64,000 nucleotides of DNA. Origin: Aspidapion aeneum. Lineage: Eukaryota; Arthropoda; Insecta; Coleoptera; Brentidae. Shown piece after piece: positions 43,825 to 54,275 of this stretch. Both the position numbers and the translations under genes were made by a program. Position 1 is the stretch's first letter; the number at the start of each line of letters is the position of its first letter. A model generated the notes under the pieces. It saw only the letters and a list, made by a program, of their open reading frames with translations, ran no database searches and had not been told where the DNA came from. The stretch lies in contig OY755046.1 in assembly GCA_963576565.1 (NCBI GenBank), forward strand, positions 52,927,471-52,991,470, in the 5' to 3' direction.

Positions 43825-45824
43825 GCCGAACCTACTATCCTTAGGTGCTTAATTCTAGGTGTTTTTCCATACCATAATTCAAAAGGACTTACATTCTCTA
43901 CTGACGATTTTCCAGTTCTGTTTAGGACATAAATAGATGTGCTTACTAACTCAGCCCACATTTCCTTTGGAAATTCTACTTCTGAGCGCGAGTATTTTAA
44001 CGTTCTTGCCATTTCGACTGTCGTACGATTCTCACGTTCACTGCCTCCGTTCTGTTCTGGTGTGTATGGAGCTGTCAGTCTAAACGTGATACCTTTGCTC
44101 GCAAGTATAGATTTAACGTCTTTGTTGTCGAATTCGCCACCACCATATGTCAATATCTCTTTGATTTTATGGCCTGAATTTTCGACAAGTGCTAACATAT
44201 TCTTTAGCATTTCTTTGGTCTCTGACTTTTCTTTTATCAAATAACCAATTCTGTACTGAGTATAACTGTCTTTAAAAATCAGTAGATACCTTTTTCCTTG
44301 AAAAGAAGAATCAAAAGGTCCAACTAGGTCTGCTGAAACTAACTCTCCAGGTTTTGTTGCCTTTTGTCGAGTACCAAATGGTAAACGGTGCGTCTTACCA
44401 TAAATACATGGTTCACAAATCTCAGTATTCAGTTTGACTGTAATGCCCATCTCTTTTTGTAATTTTGCTTTTACATACCTTTTGTCTTGATGCCCCCATC
44501 TCTCATGGTAAAGTTGAAGCATAGAACTGTCTGCTTCTGCAATGTTACAATGGATTTCTGTTTCTGGAATGATGGGTTTAATATTCAGCTTATATAAACT
44601 ACTACCAACCTCTCTGTTACCATTTATCATTGTTTTTCCAACTTTAAAGCAGCATCTTGTGCGTGTGGATCTAAAAGTACTGTTTGCATTTCTGTCATGG
44701 GCTGCAAGTACTGAAAACAAATTCTTTGATATACCAGGTACATACCATACGTCTTTTAATAAAACGATTTCTTCTTCAACTGAACTTTTCTTAACTGAAT
44801 TTACAAACTGAATTGTACCTTTTCCAACAGCACTTAACACTTCTTTTCCTGCGGCTTTTATGCTACATGGCGACTCAAACCTTTCAAATTCTGTGAAATA
44901 TATTGGTGTGTTTGTAACATGCTTTGTTGCTCCATTATCCACCCACCATATAGACGTCTCTTGCTCTGTTACCAAAACTTCTTCATCTAAGGATAATAAT
45001 GCTGTATTTGCTTGTTGTTTGGTATTTTCAGCAAATGTCTTTTTCTGGTTTTTCGGCGGTCTTCCGTCTGCAATCCACTTTTTACATGTTTTCACCCAAT
45101 GTCCATTCAATCCGCAGTAATTACACTTATTACTTTTACTTTTAGGTCCTTTAGCATGTTTTTCTGTAACCAATGCTTCTTGATCAATTTTGCTATCTTT
45201 ACTTTTTGCAAAATTTCTTTCGAACATGCATAATTGAACTGTCAACTCGTCAAGCGTTTTATTTGTCTCTTTTGAAAGTAACATCCAACTTGATTTAAAT
45301 GTGTCGAACCGTTGAGGTAAAATATGGAGAATTTTACATACCACCATTAGTTCTGGAAGACTATTCTCGCCTTTTGCTTTTAGTCCATTATTTAACTCTG
45401 TAAATAGACTTCTTAGCTTCGCTATATGCGTGGAAACATCTTCACCTTCTAACCAATTAAAACCAAAGAAATCTGTACAAATGTTGAACAGCTGATCTTT
45501 TGCCGAAGCTTGAAATTGATTTTTTAAGGCTTGCCCATATGCCGTTGTTTTATCCATTATTTTCTGATAAACATTATCACTTATTGCACTTGTAATTATT
45601 GACTTAGCATAACTGTTTGCCTTTCGGTACAAATCAGATTCCAACTTGTGTTGCTTTCTCTGATCTTCCGTTGCACCCTCAGCTAAAGGATCAGGCTTTT
45701 TTAGCTTACCATCAATGACGTCTAAGGCACCTTCATGATAATCAAGCATATCACGCATTTTATTTTTCCAAATAGGCCAATCTGTATCACCAGTTAGTGG
45801 TTTAATATGTTTTGCTAGATCCAT
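43770..45824 (-). pseudogene. Copia polyprotein part 1: Gag, protease, integrase
   Basis: 684 residues. Gag spans about 1-250 with the zinc knuckle CNYCGLNGHWVKTC (234-247). The protease active site is WVDNGAT (about 295-300), where DSGA/DTGA is usual. The integrase zinc-binding H440, H445, C470 and C473 are present. The catalytic core has SADLVGPF (D499) and GGSERENR (E596). At the second Asp, where TDNGGEF is normal, the sequence reads TYGGGEF (Y560), so the DDE triad is incomplete. The frame ends shortly after HVPFQKR through a frameshift. The start at 45824 follows the primer site by ~87 bases. Confidence 0.94.
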
Positions 45825-45889
45825 ATTTTTATTTTATTTAATTACCTTCCTCTTCAAAAAACTACTTTTACTGACCTCTGCTTACTATT

Positions 45890-45911
45890 TCAGCATGATA
45901 GGCCCATAACC
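45890..45911 (-). promoter_or_regulatory. Copia primer-binding site
   Basis: On the minus strand GGTTATGGGCC follows the 5' LTR directly. This matches the internal initiator-tRNA-Met half-site used by Drosophila copia, rather than a tRNA 3' end. Confidence 0.8.
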
Positions 45912-46102
45912 TGATGAAAAATCTAGTTTTTTGTCGGTAAAATAATTTATTTTAATCTGACATTCAAAATCTTTTTAGTTGACTAACTTGACAATAAATT
46001 AATTCAATAATATACACTTGTATAATAGAACATACAGTGAGAACACTTGTAACGTTATTAACACACCTGGAATAATCCGGGAGGTGGGATATTACTTCAA
46101 TA
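45912..46102 (-). repeat. Copia 5' LTR
   Basis: 191 bp, 189 identical to the 3' LTR. It should carry the element promoter. An A/T-rich TATATTATTGAATT stretch (minus strand) is a possible TATA region. Confidence 0.95.
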
Positions 46103-46107
46103 ACAAG
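46103..46107. repeat. Copia target-site duplication (right)
   Basis: ACAAG, identical to 41597-41601. Confidence 0.9.
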
Positions 46108-46189
46108 CACGTTATTTCTAAAAACGACCTAAAATCTATTGTTGGCTAGTTTTTTTATAAAGTTTTATTTTATATTATTTTATGTTAAA

Positions 46190-46640
46190 TATGAACTGCT
46201 TAAAATAAAAAACCAGTTTTTCCAACCGTATCAGTTCTTTTGAAATTAGCTGTACATGCAAATAAATTTGGGGCTTTTTGCATAAACTGATAAAAAGAAA
46301 TTATTGAGTGCCAAATCTAATGATATCTGATGCCAGCTGATTACAGGCAAAGTGTCATGAGCTGGGCAATTATCGTGCATAAACTAAATTTGATTAAAAT
46401 CAACATTTGGGACCTGTCGAATCGCAGGAATAATATGGCCTTGCAACAGATAAATAATTTATCCCTCATAAATTACCATTGACGAAAACAAGACCAATGA
46501 TATTGTCACTTAAAATCCCAGTCCAGACATTAAATTGTTGAGAATACTGGCTCTGTTCTGCAGTATACAAATATTTATTTTTCCGTGTCCAGTAACGCAC
46601 AATGAAAGGATTGTGACTGGCTTAAGAGTAGGGGTATTGG
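46190..46640 (-). pseudogene. Tc1/mariner-related DDE transposase remnant
   Basis: Minus-strand frames read SHNPFIVRYWTRKNKYLY, FNVWTGILSDNIIGLVFVNG and MHDNCPAHDTLPVISWHQIS. The order NxHNxRYW.R.N, VNVWxGIL...IGP.FF.G.L, and QHDGAPAH is that of a large insect family of Tc1/mariner-like transposases. The MHDNCPAH Asp would be the second catalytic residue. The first and third are not seen. Frames shift between the blocks. Confidence 0.72.
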
Positions 46641-46649
46641 ATTTTTCAA

Positions 46650-47430
46650 ACAGCACTTATATATAAATCCTTAATTTAGCAAAGCTAATTCCCAGTTTAC
46701 AGTATATAGTCACATAATTATGAACAAAAATAAGTACCATCAAAAAACAATGGTTTCAAAAGAATAAAAAAACATAAATATAAAAATTAAAATTGATTAC
46801 AAAAAAAAACAGAAAGATTTTAAACAAAAACAGATAAAAAAACAAAGTTAAACGTTAAAAATTGATTACAAATAACGGGTGGTTAAAATTAATTACAAAA
46901 AACTTAAATAGTCACTTAACTAAGTTTGTAATGTTCGTTTCAACTCCCAATACAAATCCAGTGTAAGGATTCATATGTTCTCTGGAAGATTTATGTGTTC
47001 TGATTTTCTCAGAAAGATGGTGCAAATCTTTCACAGTCATTCGTGCCCAATTAGGGTCAATTCCTGATGTCGCATTATAAAACAACACACATGAAAAACA
47101 GCACAACAAATTGGCTGAATCACATCCGCAAATCTAGTTAATTTTCTTATAGATGTCTCTAGAAAAATGACGCGTGAAACTTCTGTTTTGTGTGGTTCTT
47201 TGAGGGTCTTGAGTTAGATTTATACCTGGTAAGGGCCTACCCAGTTCTTTAATTTCGATTTTATCTCCCAAAGATATACGCAATTCATTATTAAGACAAC
47301 AATATAAATAACGTATAAAACTACCACATACTCATGTTATATTAATCACACTGGCCCATAAGATATTAACAAGCGGATCAAACCGCGATATTCTATGGAC
47401 TGGCCGCAAAATAATTGCGCCTTTCTTTGT
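46650..47430. other. No gene seen
   Basis: AT-rich; repeated AAAAAC/AAAATTGATTAC words at 46780-46900 (AAAATTGATTACAAA twice). Confidence 0.4.
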
Positions 47431-47438
47431 AATAAAAC

Positions 47439-47974
47439 CAGCGTTGTCACTCTCGACCCTAAGGTCTTCGGTAGAAGGCTTCGAGAAAAATCGGTAGATT
47501 TCGGTAGGTAGATAGTGCTGGAGAACTATCGATAGTTTGGATTGATTTAGTAGGTAAATTGTATTTCTACGATTTGTTTTTCCTGACAAAATACCAAAAT
47601 TAAGAATTAAATAATTAGGTGCATATTAGGTAGATAATATTACACGTGAAAATCGTGTGCAGTAATTTTCTGGGAGTCATTCAATTTACTGGCAAGTAAC
47701 CTCAGGGGATTCACAAGGTCGGAGCCAATCGAATCGCTTCTCGCATCATCTTTTTATAATAGTGTGATATTTAATGCCGCTTGCGGCTGCCGGCTGAGAA
47801 TATCGCAATATTCAAGAGATGGTGTTTTTTTTTAATCGCGATCACAAGGCGTATCAAAAAAAACAAGTTTTTATCGAAAAAAAATCGGTGGAAAACTATG
47901 GTAATTCGGTATATCGTAAAGTAAAAGGTTAAATCGGTAGATCTACCGAAAAATCGGTAGAGGTGGCAACGCTA
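47439..47974. mobile_element. hAT MITE, 536 bp
   Basis: Starts CAGCGTTGTCACTCTCGACC and ends GAGGTGGCAACGCTA. It is flanked by an exact 8 bp duplication AATAAAAC (47431-47438 and 47975-47982). Sub-terminal AATCGGTAGATCTACCGAAA motifs occur. Related in style to the element at 5752. Confidence 0.9.
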
Positions 47975-47982
47975 AATAAAAC

Positions 47983-48919
47983 CGTCCGTTCTCCGCTCCC
48001 ACTTCGTTTCCATCGAAACGCAGGCCGCGAAATGGCTTGCGATCCGAGAAAAATTTGTACTTAATCGTGTCGGCAGGCGGTCAAAACCAGTGTAGGAGCT
48101 AAACTTTTTGAGCTGATCTTTGTTATTATAAGCCAATCGTTTGTAAAATTAAACAAACTACACCAAATAAATTTGAGAGTTGTTCTTGGGCATCAAAGTC
48201 AATCTGTTCACTATCGATCAGATATACTATCGCGCGCTGTCTGATGGCCGATCAAGACTGTCTAAGAGTTGGTCTCTAAAATGTGTCCGGTTGCGAGAAG
48301 TACCCTCAAAAGTAGTTCTCGAGAGCTCGTACGCTAATGAAATTAAAATGTAGAATAACTGTACAAAGAGGCGATTTTTTACTGGAAAGTCCTGAAATGT
48401 TGTTCGCAAAGTTTTAATGGCATATAATAGAAAGATATTTTTACGACATATTACAGTTCCACATTACAGTTTCGCTTTTAAAGCCGTATCTGGTGTTAAA
48501 ATTGGAAAATGCAAACTGCGCGATTTTTCAGGGAAAATATCACGAAGCGAAAGCATAAACATATTCGCGTATGAAACTAAAACTGCAGGAAAGTGCCGAA
48601 TGGCTAATTTTTTTTTATAAAAGTTTTATAGGTATCTATTTTAGAAAACACATATTAGGGTGTTTTTGAGTTTATTATTATAACAGAAAATTTGATACTC
48701 GTTACCGTTATTATCCGCTCTTCCAGTGGAAATATAGAGAGATTTTGAAACACTAAAAACAAGCTTAACACAAATGTCAAGTTAGTAGTTTCACACAACT
48801 TCAAATTTTGGTTCATTTATTTTGCTTTTTAACATTAATTTCATTTATGGGTTTTTGCAAAAAATTTTAGCATTAATGAATGTTTACCAAATTCTAACTA
48901 GCTCTTTATAATATTGTAC
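47983..48919. other. No gene seen
   Basis: Open frames at 48227 (minus) and 48417 (plus) have no recognised domain. Local GC is a little higher near 48000-48320. Confidence 0.4.
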
Positions 48920-49150
48920 AATATTTTACCTGAAAATTTCATGAAAATTGGTTTAGCGGTTTAAGAGCTATCATATTACGGACAGACATACACAAACACC
49001 CACACGGACAGACGTTATGACGATATTGCTAAAATAGGTTAAAATACACCCAATTAACACATTTTCGGCGTTAGGTATCTAAAAACAAAAATTGTCGCCG
49101 AAACCAATACCTTTTAAGCTATTCCTGCCCGGGCTAGGTAGGTAAACATA
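48920..49150 (-). repeat. Repeat family D, copy (reverse)
   Basis: Reverse complement carries CTACCTAGCCCGGGCAGGAA, AACCAATACC..., GTTAATTGGGTGTATTTTAA, ATCGTCATAACGTCTGTCCG and AACCAATTTTCATGAAATTT, matching 53833 and 57214 in order. It contains a short GACAGAC/CACACACC repeat. Confidence 0.7.
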
Positions 49151-50689
49151 ATGGTGGCATTAAATTAAGGCTTCGGAAAGCACCGGGCGCCATTATCATT
49201 AATAACAATAAAGAAGTGACAAGTTGCTAAAGCGCAGACTCAGTAATAACAATAACTGTAACGAAGTGTGAAATACGCGGCTTAAAATATCCCTATTATG
49301 TGTATTATTTTAATGGGTGATGGAGAAGTTCAAAATAATTTAAAAGTATTATGTAACATGGGTATCTCCTATTTTTAAAATAGAGCAGTTTTACACCAGT
49401 CTTTACTAAATGGTCTACAGTGCTAAGTGCTACAATCGCAGGTCTTCAATTCTAGATTTTGGTTAAAGGTTTAACTTATTTTTCCCGTAAATGCAATAGT
49501 TTTTAATATTTATATAAACGGTTCATCAATACCTTGCAATATGGGTGATCTTTTTTCGTTATAACAAAGACATGTCCGTAAAAAACTTAAAAATAAATAA
49601 AAAAATATAATGTTTTGGTTTAAAAATGGCAGCCATATTTAAACCTCGAAACGTCACTAGGAGATGTCCAATAAAATCGGTTTAAGTCAGTGTCAGCTGT
49701 CCGCTATATTTTACATGTTAATTATTTAGAAAAGTGAGCGATGATAAAAACCAATTTTCAATTCTTTTGACAGATATGTTGCTGAAGACAGATTATAATA
49801 TATCTACGGTAATGCATGATATAGATTTAAGTTATTTATGTATTATTTAGCTTTGAAAATTTTTGGATATAGGTTTTTTTATCGATTATTGATTATTTCT
49901 ATTGTTTTTAAAAATTTTAAACCATCCCTCAGGGGTGGTATTACAATTTGAGACCATTTTTAACAAGAATCCTATGACTCCACGGACTAGATTTCCAAAA
50001 AATGACATATCGTTACAAAATGTTTATGCGGTTTTTCTTGATTTATAAAGTTAATTTAAATTTATATAACATGAAACTCACTGAGAAATGCTTACTATCA
50101 TATTGTACATTAGAATGGACTAAATCTTTGCAGTTATTTGACCTGTGAGTATTAAAAAAATACACTTAACAACATTACTGTCCATATCAAGTCTATAAAC
50201 TTGTTACTCAAACCCGGTCTAAAATGCTAAGTTTTAAGGTCTTAGTAAATACTGGTGTTTGCTAGTCTTTTTTCTAGATTAGGTCATTTAAACAAAGTTT
50301 CCGGAATATTAAGGACTGTCAACCCACCCTTATTCTTGCTAAGTTTCAAAACTTTCGGACCTTTTGCAAAAAAAAACGGCAATTTTATGTCTCTAATGAT
50401 TGGAGATATATAGTCCAGTTCTGGATTATTTCTCGCTTTAATGAACTAAGGCACCATCCTTGAATAACGTAGCGCACAAATGGGGAGGGGGTTTAGTCAT
50501 TTATTACATTTAATTTTTTTTTCTTAAAAACGTGTTACGAAGGGGGGAGCGGGTGCCAATATTAACAACTTAATTAATACGAACAGTTAGTATTATTTGG
50601 CTTAAAAATTCCGCTGATTGACGCTCACCTTCAAAGGTGGGTAAAAACGCTAATCAGTGTTGATCTGGCCTGAAAGGCAGAAGTGCTCT
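49151..50689. other. No gene seen
   Basis: AT-rich intergenic-type sequence without recognised features. Confidence 0.4.
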
Positions 50690-50805
50690 CGACAAAATTC
50701 ACCCAAATAACACATTATCGGCGTTATCTCAAAAACAGTTTTTTCGTCGGAAACAATACCTTCTCTAGCCATTGCTGTGCGGGCTAGGAAGGTAAAAAAT
50801 AAGAG
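50690..50805 (-). repeat. Repeat family D, end fragment (reverse)
   Basis: Reverse complement reads TACCTTCCTAGCCCGCACAG, CAATGGCTAGAGAAGGTATT, then GATAACGCCGATAATGTGTT, the terminal part of the family. Confidence 0.72.
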
Positions 50806-51115
50806 AGAAAATATGTAATAATTATCTCCTACAAACATAATATCTCCTATTTGTCGGGAGTAACTTCAAAGGCTCATTATATTTATACAAGCAGACATAA
50901 AGTAAATAGGCATAAACAAAGGCTCACTCTAGATTAGACGACGTTCCCTAAGATCTTACTTAATTTAGCATAAAACGTCGAAGCACGTAGAATATGCCGA
51001 GCATATAAGCCGCTTAAATGCTTTGACGAAAGTCTTAAAAATATTTAGAGGATCAAAAGATCATAAGATTGTGTTCATAATCTACAATAAAGAAATAAAC
51101 AAGAAAAAAATATAG

Positions 51116-51787
51116 GTCCGGCAAGAATAAAATGAGAAGCAAAAGAGATGTCTCTCTCTCTGTTCAGTGGCGTGCTATAATTTTTTAATTCATCATTATT
51201 AGTTATTAATTTTATATTTTACTCCTCCTAAGCCTTTGTTTGCAGGAAAACTCTATACCTTATTTTTCTTAAAAATAAATATTTTTTAAAAACTTTTATA
51301 CCTATTATATTATATAGGTACTCACCTATTTTATTAGCATAAAATAGCAAAAATCCAAAACCATTCGTTATATCTTTAAAATTGGCACTCCACACAGTTT
51401 TATTAAAAAATTAAAAAAGAGTAAATGATACGCCACTGTTTCTTTTTCTTGGTCTAGAATGTGTATGAAACGTGCCTAATCGTGCTCTGAGCCCAGCGAT
51501 AACAATAGAAACCCAATAAAACGGTGTTAATTGTGAACGGGCCGGATTCGAGTTAAGCCAGCGGTAACAATAGAAACCCAATAAAAAGGTGTGAATTATG
51601 AACGGGCTGGAGTCGATTTCGTTAAACGTACCAGACGAGTATCGTCTTTCCTTGCAATATGAAAATTTTGTTGATGGTAAATCGGCTTGAAATGAAGACC
51701 ACCCAGTAATACCAAAATGCTGTAAGCGGAGGGAGATAGATTGAGTTAAGTCATTTTTTTTTGCGCCTCATTTTATTCTTGCCGGAC
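51116..51787. mobile_element. MITE family M3, copy 2
   Basis: Ends GTCCGGCAAGAATAAAATGA and TCATTTTATTCTTGCCGGAC are near-perfect inverted repeats. It aligns with copy 1 (27836) along its length. It has an extra ~66 bp tandem duplication (AACAATAGAAACCCAATAAA at about 51503 and 51569). Confidence 0.85.
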
Positions 51788-52110
51788 AGTAAATGTTAAT
51801 CGACATTAAAAATATTATTAAAAAATTTAAAAAAATACAATTGTCATCTATCAATAAATATTATTTTAAAAATGATTCCAAAATTTTAATTTATATTTTA
51901 ATAACTTCAACCGTAACTCCAATTTTTTATGTTTATCTCAAGAAACACTTATACCATCGACATTTTGTTCATTTTGCTCAACTTCGCTGGAGAAAAAAAG
52001 GCGTCTTAACGGCATATAAAAAGAAATACCCGATAACATTTTAACAACGTCTTGTGACACTTTCATTTTTTAAATTGCTGCTGGCTGGGGAGGACAAGGA
52101 CCTGCAGAAC
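51788..52110. other. No gene supported
   Basis: An 83-codon Lys/Ile-rich frame (51793-52044) has no recognised domain and matches the base composition of its surroundings. Confidence 0.4.
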
Positions 52111-52123
52111 TGTAAGCCCAAAG

Positions 52124-52376
52124 CAAAGTTTACAAAATTAAAATATAAGTTGCTGCACTTAAGCTGGCGGCCGACATCAAAGGCCGAATGGCACACCTGT
52201 TTTGCAGCGGGTTACCGACTGGTGGATCTTTCAGCCGGCGGCCGGCATCAAATGCCGTATCGCACCTTTGTTTTGTAGTTACGACCAGCGACAGTCTACC
52301 TCGGCACGCGTTTGATCTCTGTATTTCCATTGATATTTGATAAGTGCAGCAATATATTTTAATTGTGTGAACTTTG
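52124..52376. mobile_element. Short inverted-repeat element, ~38 bp ends
   Basis: CAAAGTTTACAAAATTAAAA then TATAAGTTGCTGCACTTA (left) is mirrored at 52341-52376 (reverse complement CAAAGTTCACACAATTAAAA, TATATTGCTGCACTTA). The GC-rich interior holds two copies of GGCGGCCG(A/G)CATCAAA (52169 and 52242) followed by GCC..AT.GCAC.....TTTTG. Confidence 0.72.
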
Positions 52377-52428
52377 TCCAAAGTTTTCAATTACTCGCTG
52401 ATTCTGACAGTGGTTATTTTGTGAAACC

Positions 52429-53265
52429 AAGGCCAACAAAAAAATACAGGCCACGACCTTGAAAAAATCTTCTGTTCTTGTGGAGCTGCCTTTTACATTG
52501 GATCTTATGGGAGGTCAGATGTTTTTTTACAGATTTCCGCGAAATTTCGGTGAAATATTCTCAGACACCATCCTGATATTCCACCAAACTTTTGTAAAGA
52601 TGCAAGATGATTAAAAGGTTAAAATCTTCAAGATTTAGCATTCCTTATTTTGAATTCAAATTACCCGCCATGTACGGCATGCCAACTGTTATATTTGACC
52701 AGCGATTTGACATGTATTTGACTTTGTCATCTGTTTTTGTCATGGCATTTGTTTATTTGTTTGTATTGTAAAACTTTTTCGATTTTTGTATGTTTTTTTG
52801 CCATAGTATTCATTTAGAATTCAAAAATACCAGCGTTAATCTTTTAAAAACAAAATACACTACAAAAAATCATTTTTTGATGTTGTAATTTATGTAAACA
52901 AATGTAAATAACAATAAAAGTCTGCCGAGTGCCGAATACAAGCAAATAGATGTAGGTATTACGATTACTTTTCACGCAGAAACAAACAGATTCTGCTTGA
53001 AATTTAATTTTTGTGTGAGCCAATGAAGCGCCATGAAAAAAAATTATTACTATATTTTTTTTAAAAATTGGTCTGCAAGAATATAGTAAAAACAATCTTC
53101 AAACCGGCTTTATTAAAAAAAAATCAAATATTCCTGAACCGTCATTCTAACTTTAATATTTTAAAGACAATCAGCTGTCTCGTGACGTAACCTTCAAAAA
53201 AAATCAGCCCCCGATGTGACGTCAACAAAGTGGAGGATCGTGGCCCGTCCGTTTTAATGGCCCTG
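52429..53265. mobile_element. MITE family M2, copy 2
   Basis: Begins AAGGCCAACAAAAAAATACA and ends TGGCCCGTCCGTTTTAATGG then CCCT, as in the copy at 9369. It is flanked by GTGAAACC (52421-52428) and GTGGAACT (from 53266). It carries ~235 bp not in copy 1. Confidence 0.75.
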
Positions 53266-53424
53266 GTGGAACTTACACAAACTGCTTGTAATAACAATAA
53301 TCATAACAGAACCATATTTTAGTTTGAAGATCATAGACAATGCAATTCTGACTGGATACAATATTTCCGACTTTTGACAGGGATTACAAAACAAGTCGGT
53401 GATCCATGCATCATTATCTTTAGA

Positions 53425-53610
53425 CTGGCAACCACCAATGATTACAAAAATAGATATGCAACCCAACAAACTTAATAACTTTAGCAGCGGTCAGATGACT
53501 CTTCTGTATATTCATGTAGTTCCAATAATGACACAACAGAGCCATCTGTCTGCCGCTGTTATTAAGTTTGTTGGGCTGCATATCTATTTGTGTAATCATT
53601 GCTACCACTA
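53425..53610. mobile_element. Hairpin element, ~85 bp arms
   Basis: AATGATTACAAAAATAGATA then TGCAACCCAACAAACTTAATAAC is mirrored downstream (reverse complement AATGATTACACAAATAGATA, TGCAGCCCAACAAACTTAATAAC). The pairing continues into CAGATGACTCTTCTG / CAGATGGCTCTGTTG with very little loop. The 70-codon frames found on both strands are the two arms and are not genes. Confidence 0.82.
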
Positions 53611-53724
53611 ATAAACTACTTCGTGTATTCAAGTGTGCAGGTTCGTCCGCTTAAGCATATGATTGTTTTCGACAAGGAGAGGTTTACATACACAGAACGA
53701 AAAAGGTACGTAATATCAATGAGT

Positions 53725-54275
53725 TTGTTTATTGATTTTATTGATTTTCAGTCGTTAAACAAAACATATTGAATCAATGTAAAAATATTTCATTCAATTA
53801 ATTTGTTAATTCTATTAATGTTTGTGTTATTTAGGTGTATTTTGACCTATCTTAGCATTATTGTCGTGATGTCTGTCTGCGTGTGTGTGTATATCTTTCC
53901 GTAATACAATAGCTCCTAAAGCGATAAACCAATTTTCATAAAATTTTTAGGTAAATTAGCTTTTGACACTGTAACGAGCTGACTACATTTTGGTCAAAAT
54001 CCATTAAGTCTAATAACAGTTTTTTGAAAATTGAAAAACTTAAGAAATGCGAACTTTTTACGAGAGCATTGCATCAATATGCGGTTTCCGAAACATAGTA
54101 GACCACGGTTTTCTTAATAATTTGTGTAATAACCAAAAACTACGTAGGAGATTTCTGAGATATTTAGAAAAAACTGTTTTCAAGGCTGATCTATTATGTA
54201 GTTTACTTGAAGTGTGCTGCTAGGCTAGCTAAGAAGGTATCAGATTTGTCATGGATCCATTTATTTACACATGAT
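53725..54275 (+). repeat. Repeat family D, long copy, with adjacent dispersed repeat
   Basis: 53725-53830 matches the unit at 828-935. From 53833, GGTGTATTTTGACCTATCTT, ATTGTCGTGATGTCTGTCTG, AAACCAATTTTCATAAAATT, ATTTTGGTCAAAATCCATTA, AAAAACTGTTTTCAAGGCTG and CATGGATCCATTTATTTACA follow in the same order as 57290-57665. Confidence 0.72.

Larger units (their letters stand above)
41602..46102 (-). mobile_element. Ty1/copia LTR retrotransposon, complete structure, coding broken
   Basis: 4501 bp on the minus strand with two 191 bp LTRs, primer site, polypurine tract and a 5 bp target duplication. The coding order is Gag, protease, integrase, RT, RNase H, which defines copia. The LTRs differ at only 2 positions (about 1%), so the insertion is young. 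Yet the single polyprotein frame is broken by two frameshifts and the integrase has lost a catalytic Asp. It probably moved with enzymes from another copy, or mutated soon after arrival. Confidence 0.95.

Noticed and set aside
53399..53632. Two similar 70-codon frames on opposite strands
   Set aside because: They are the two arms of the hairpin element at 53425-53610.
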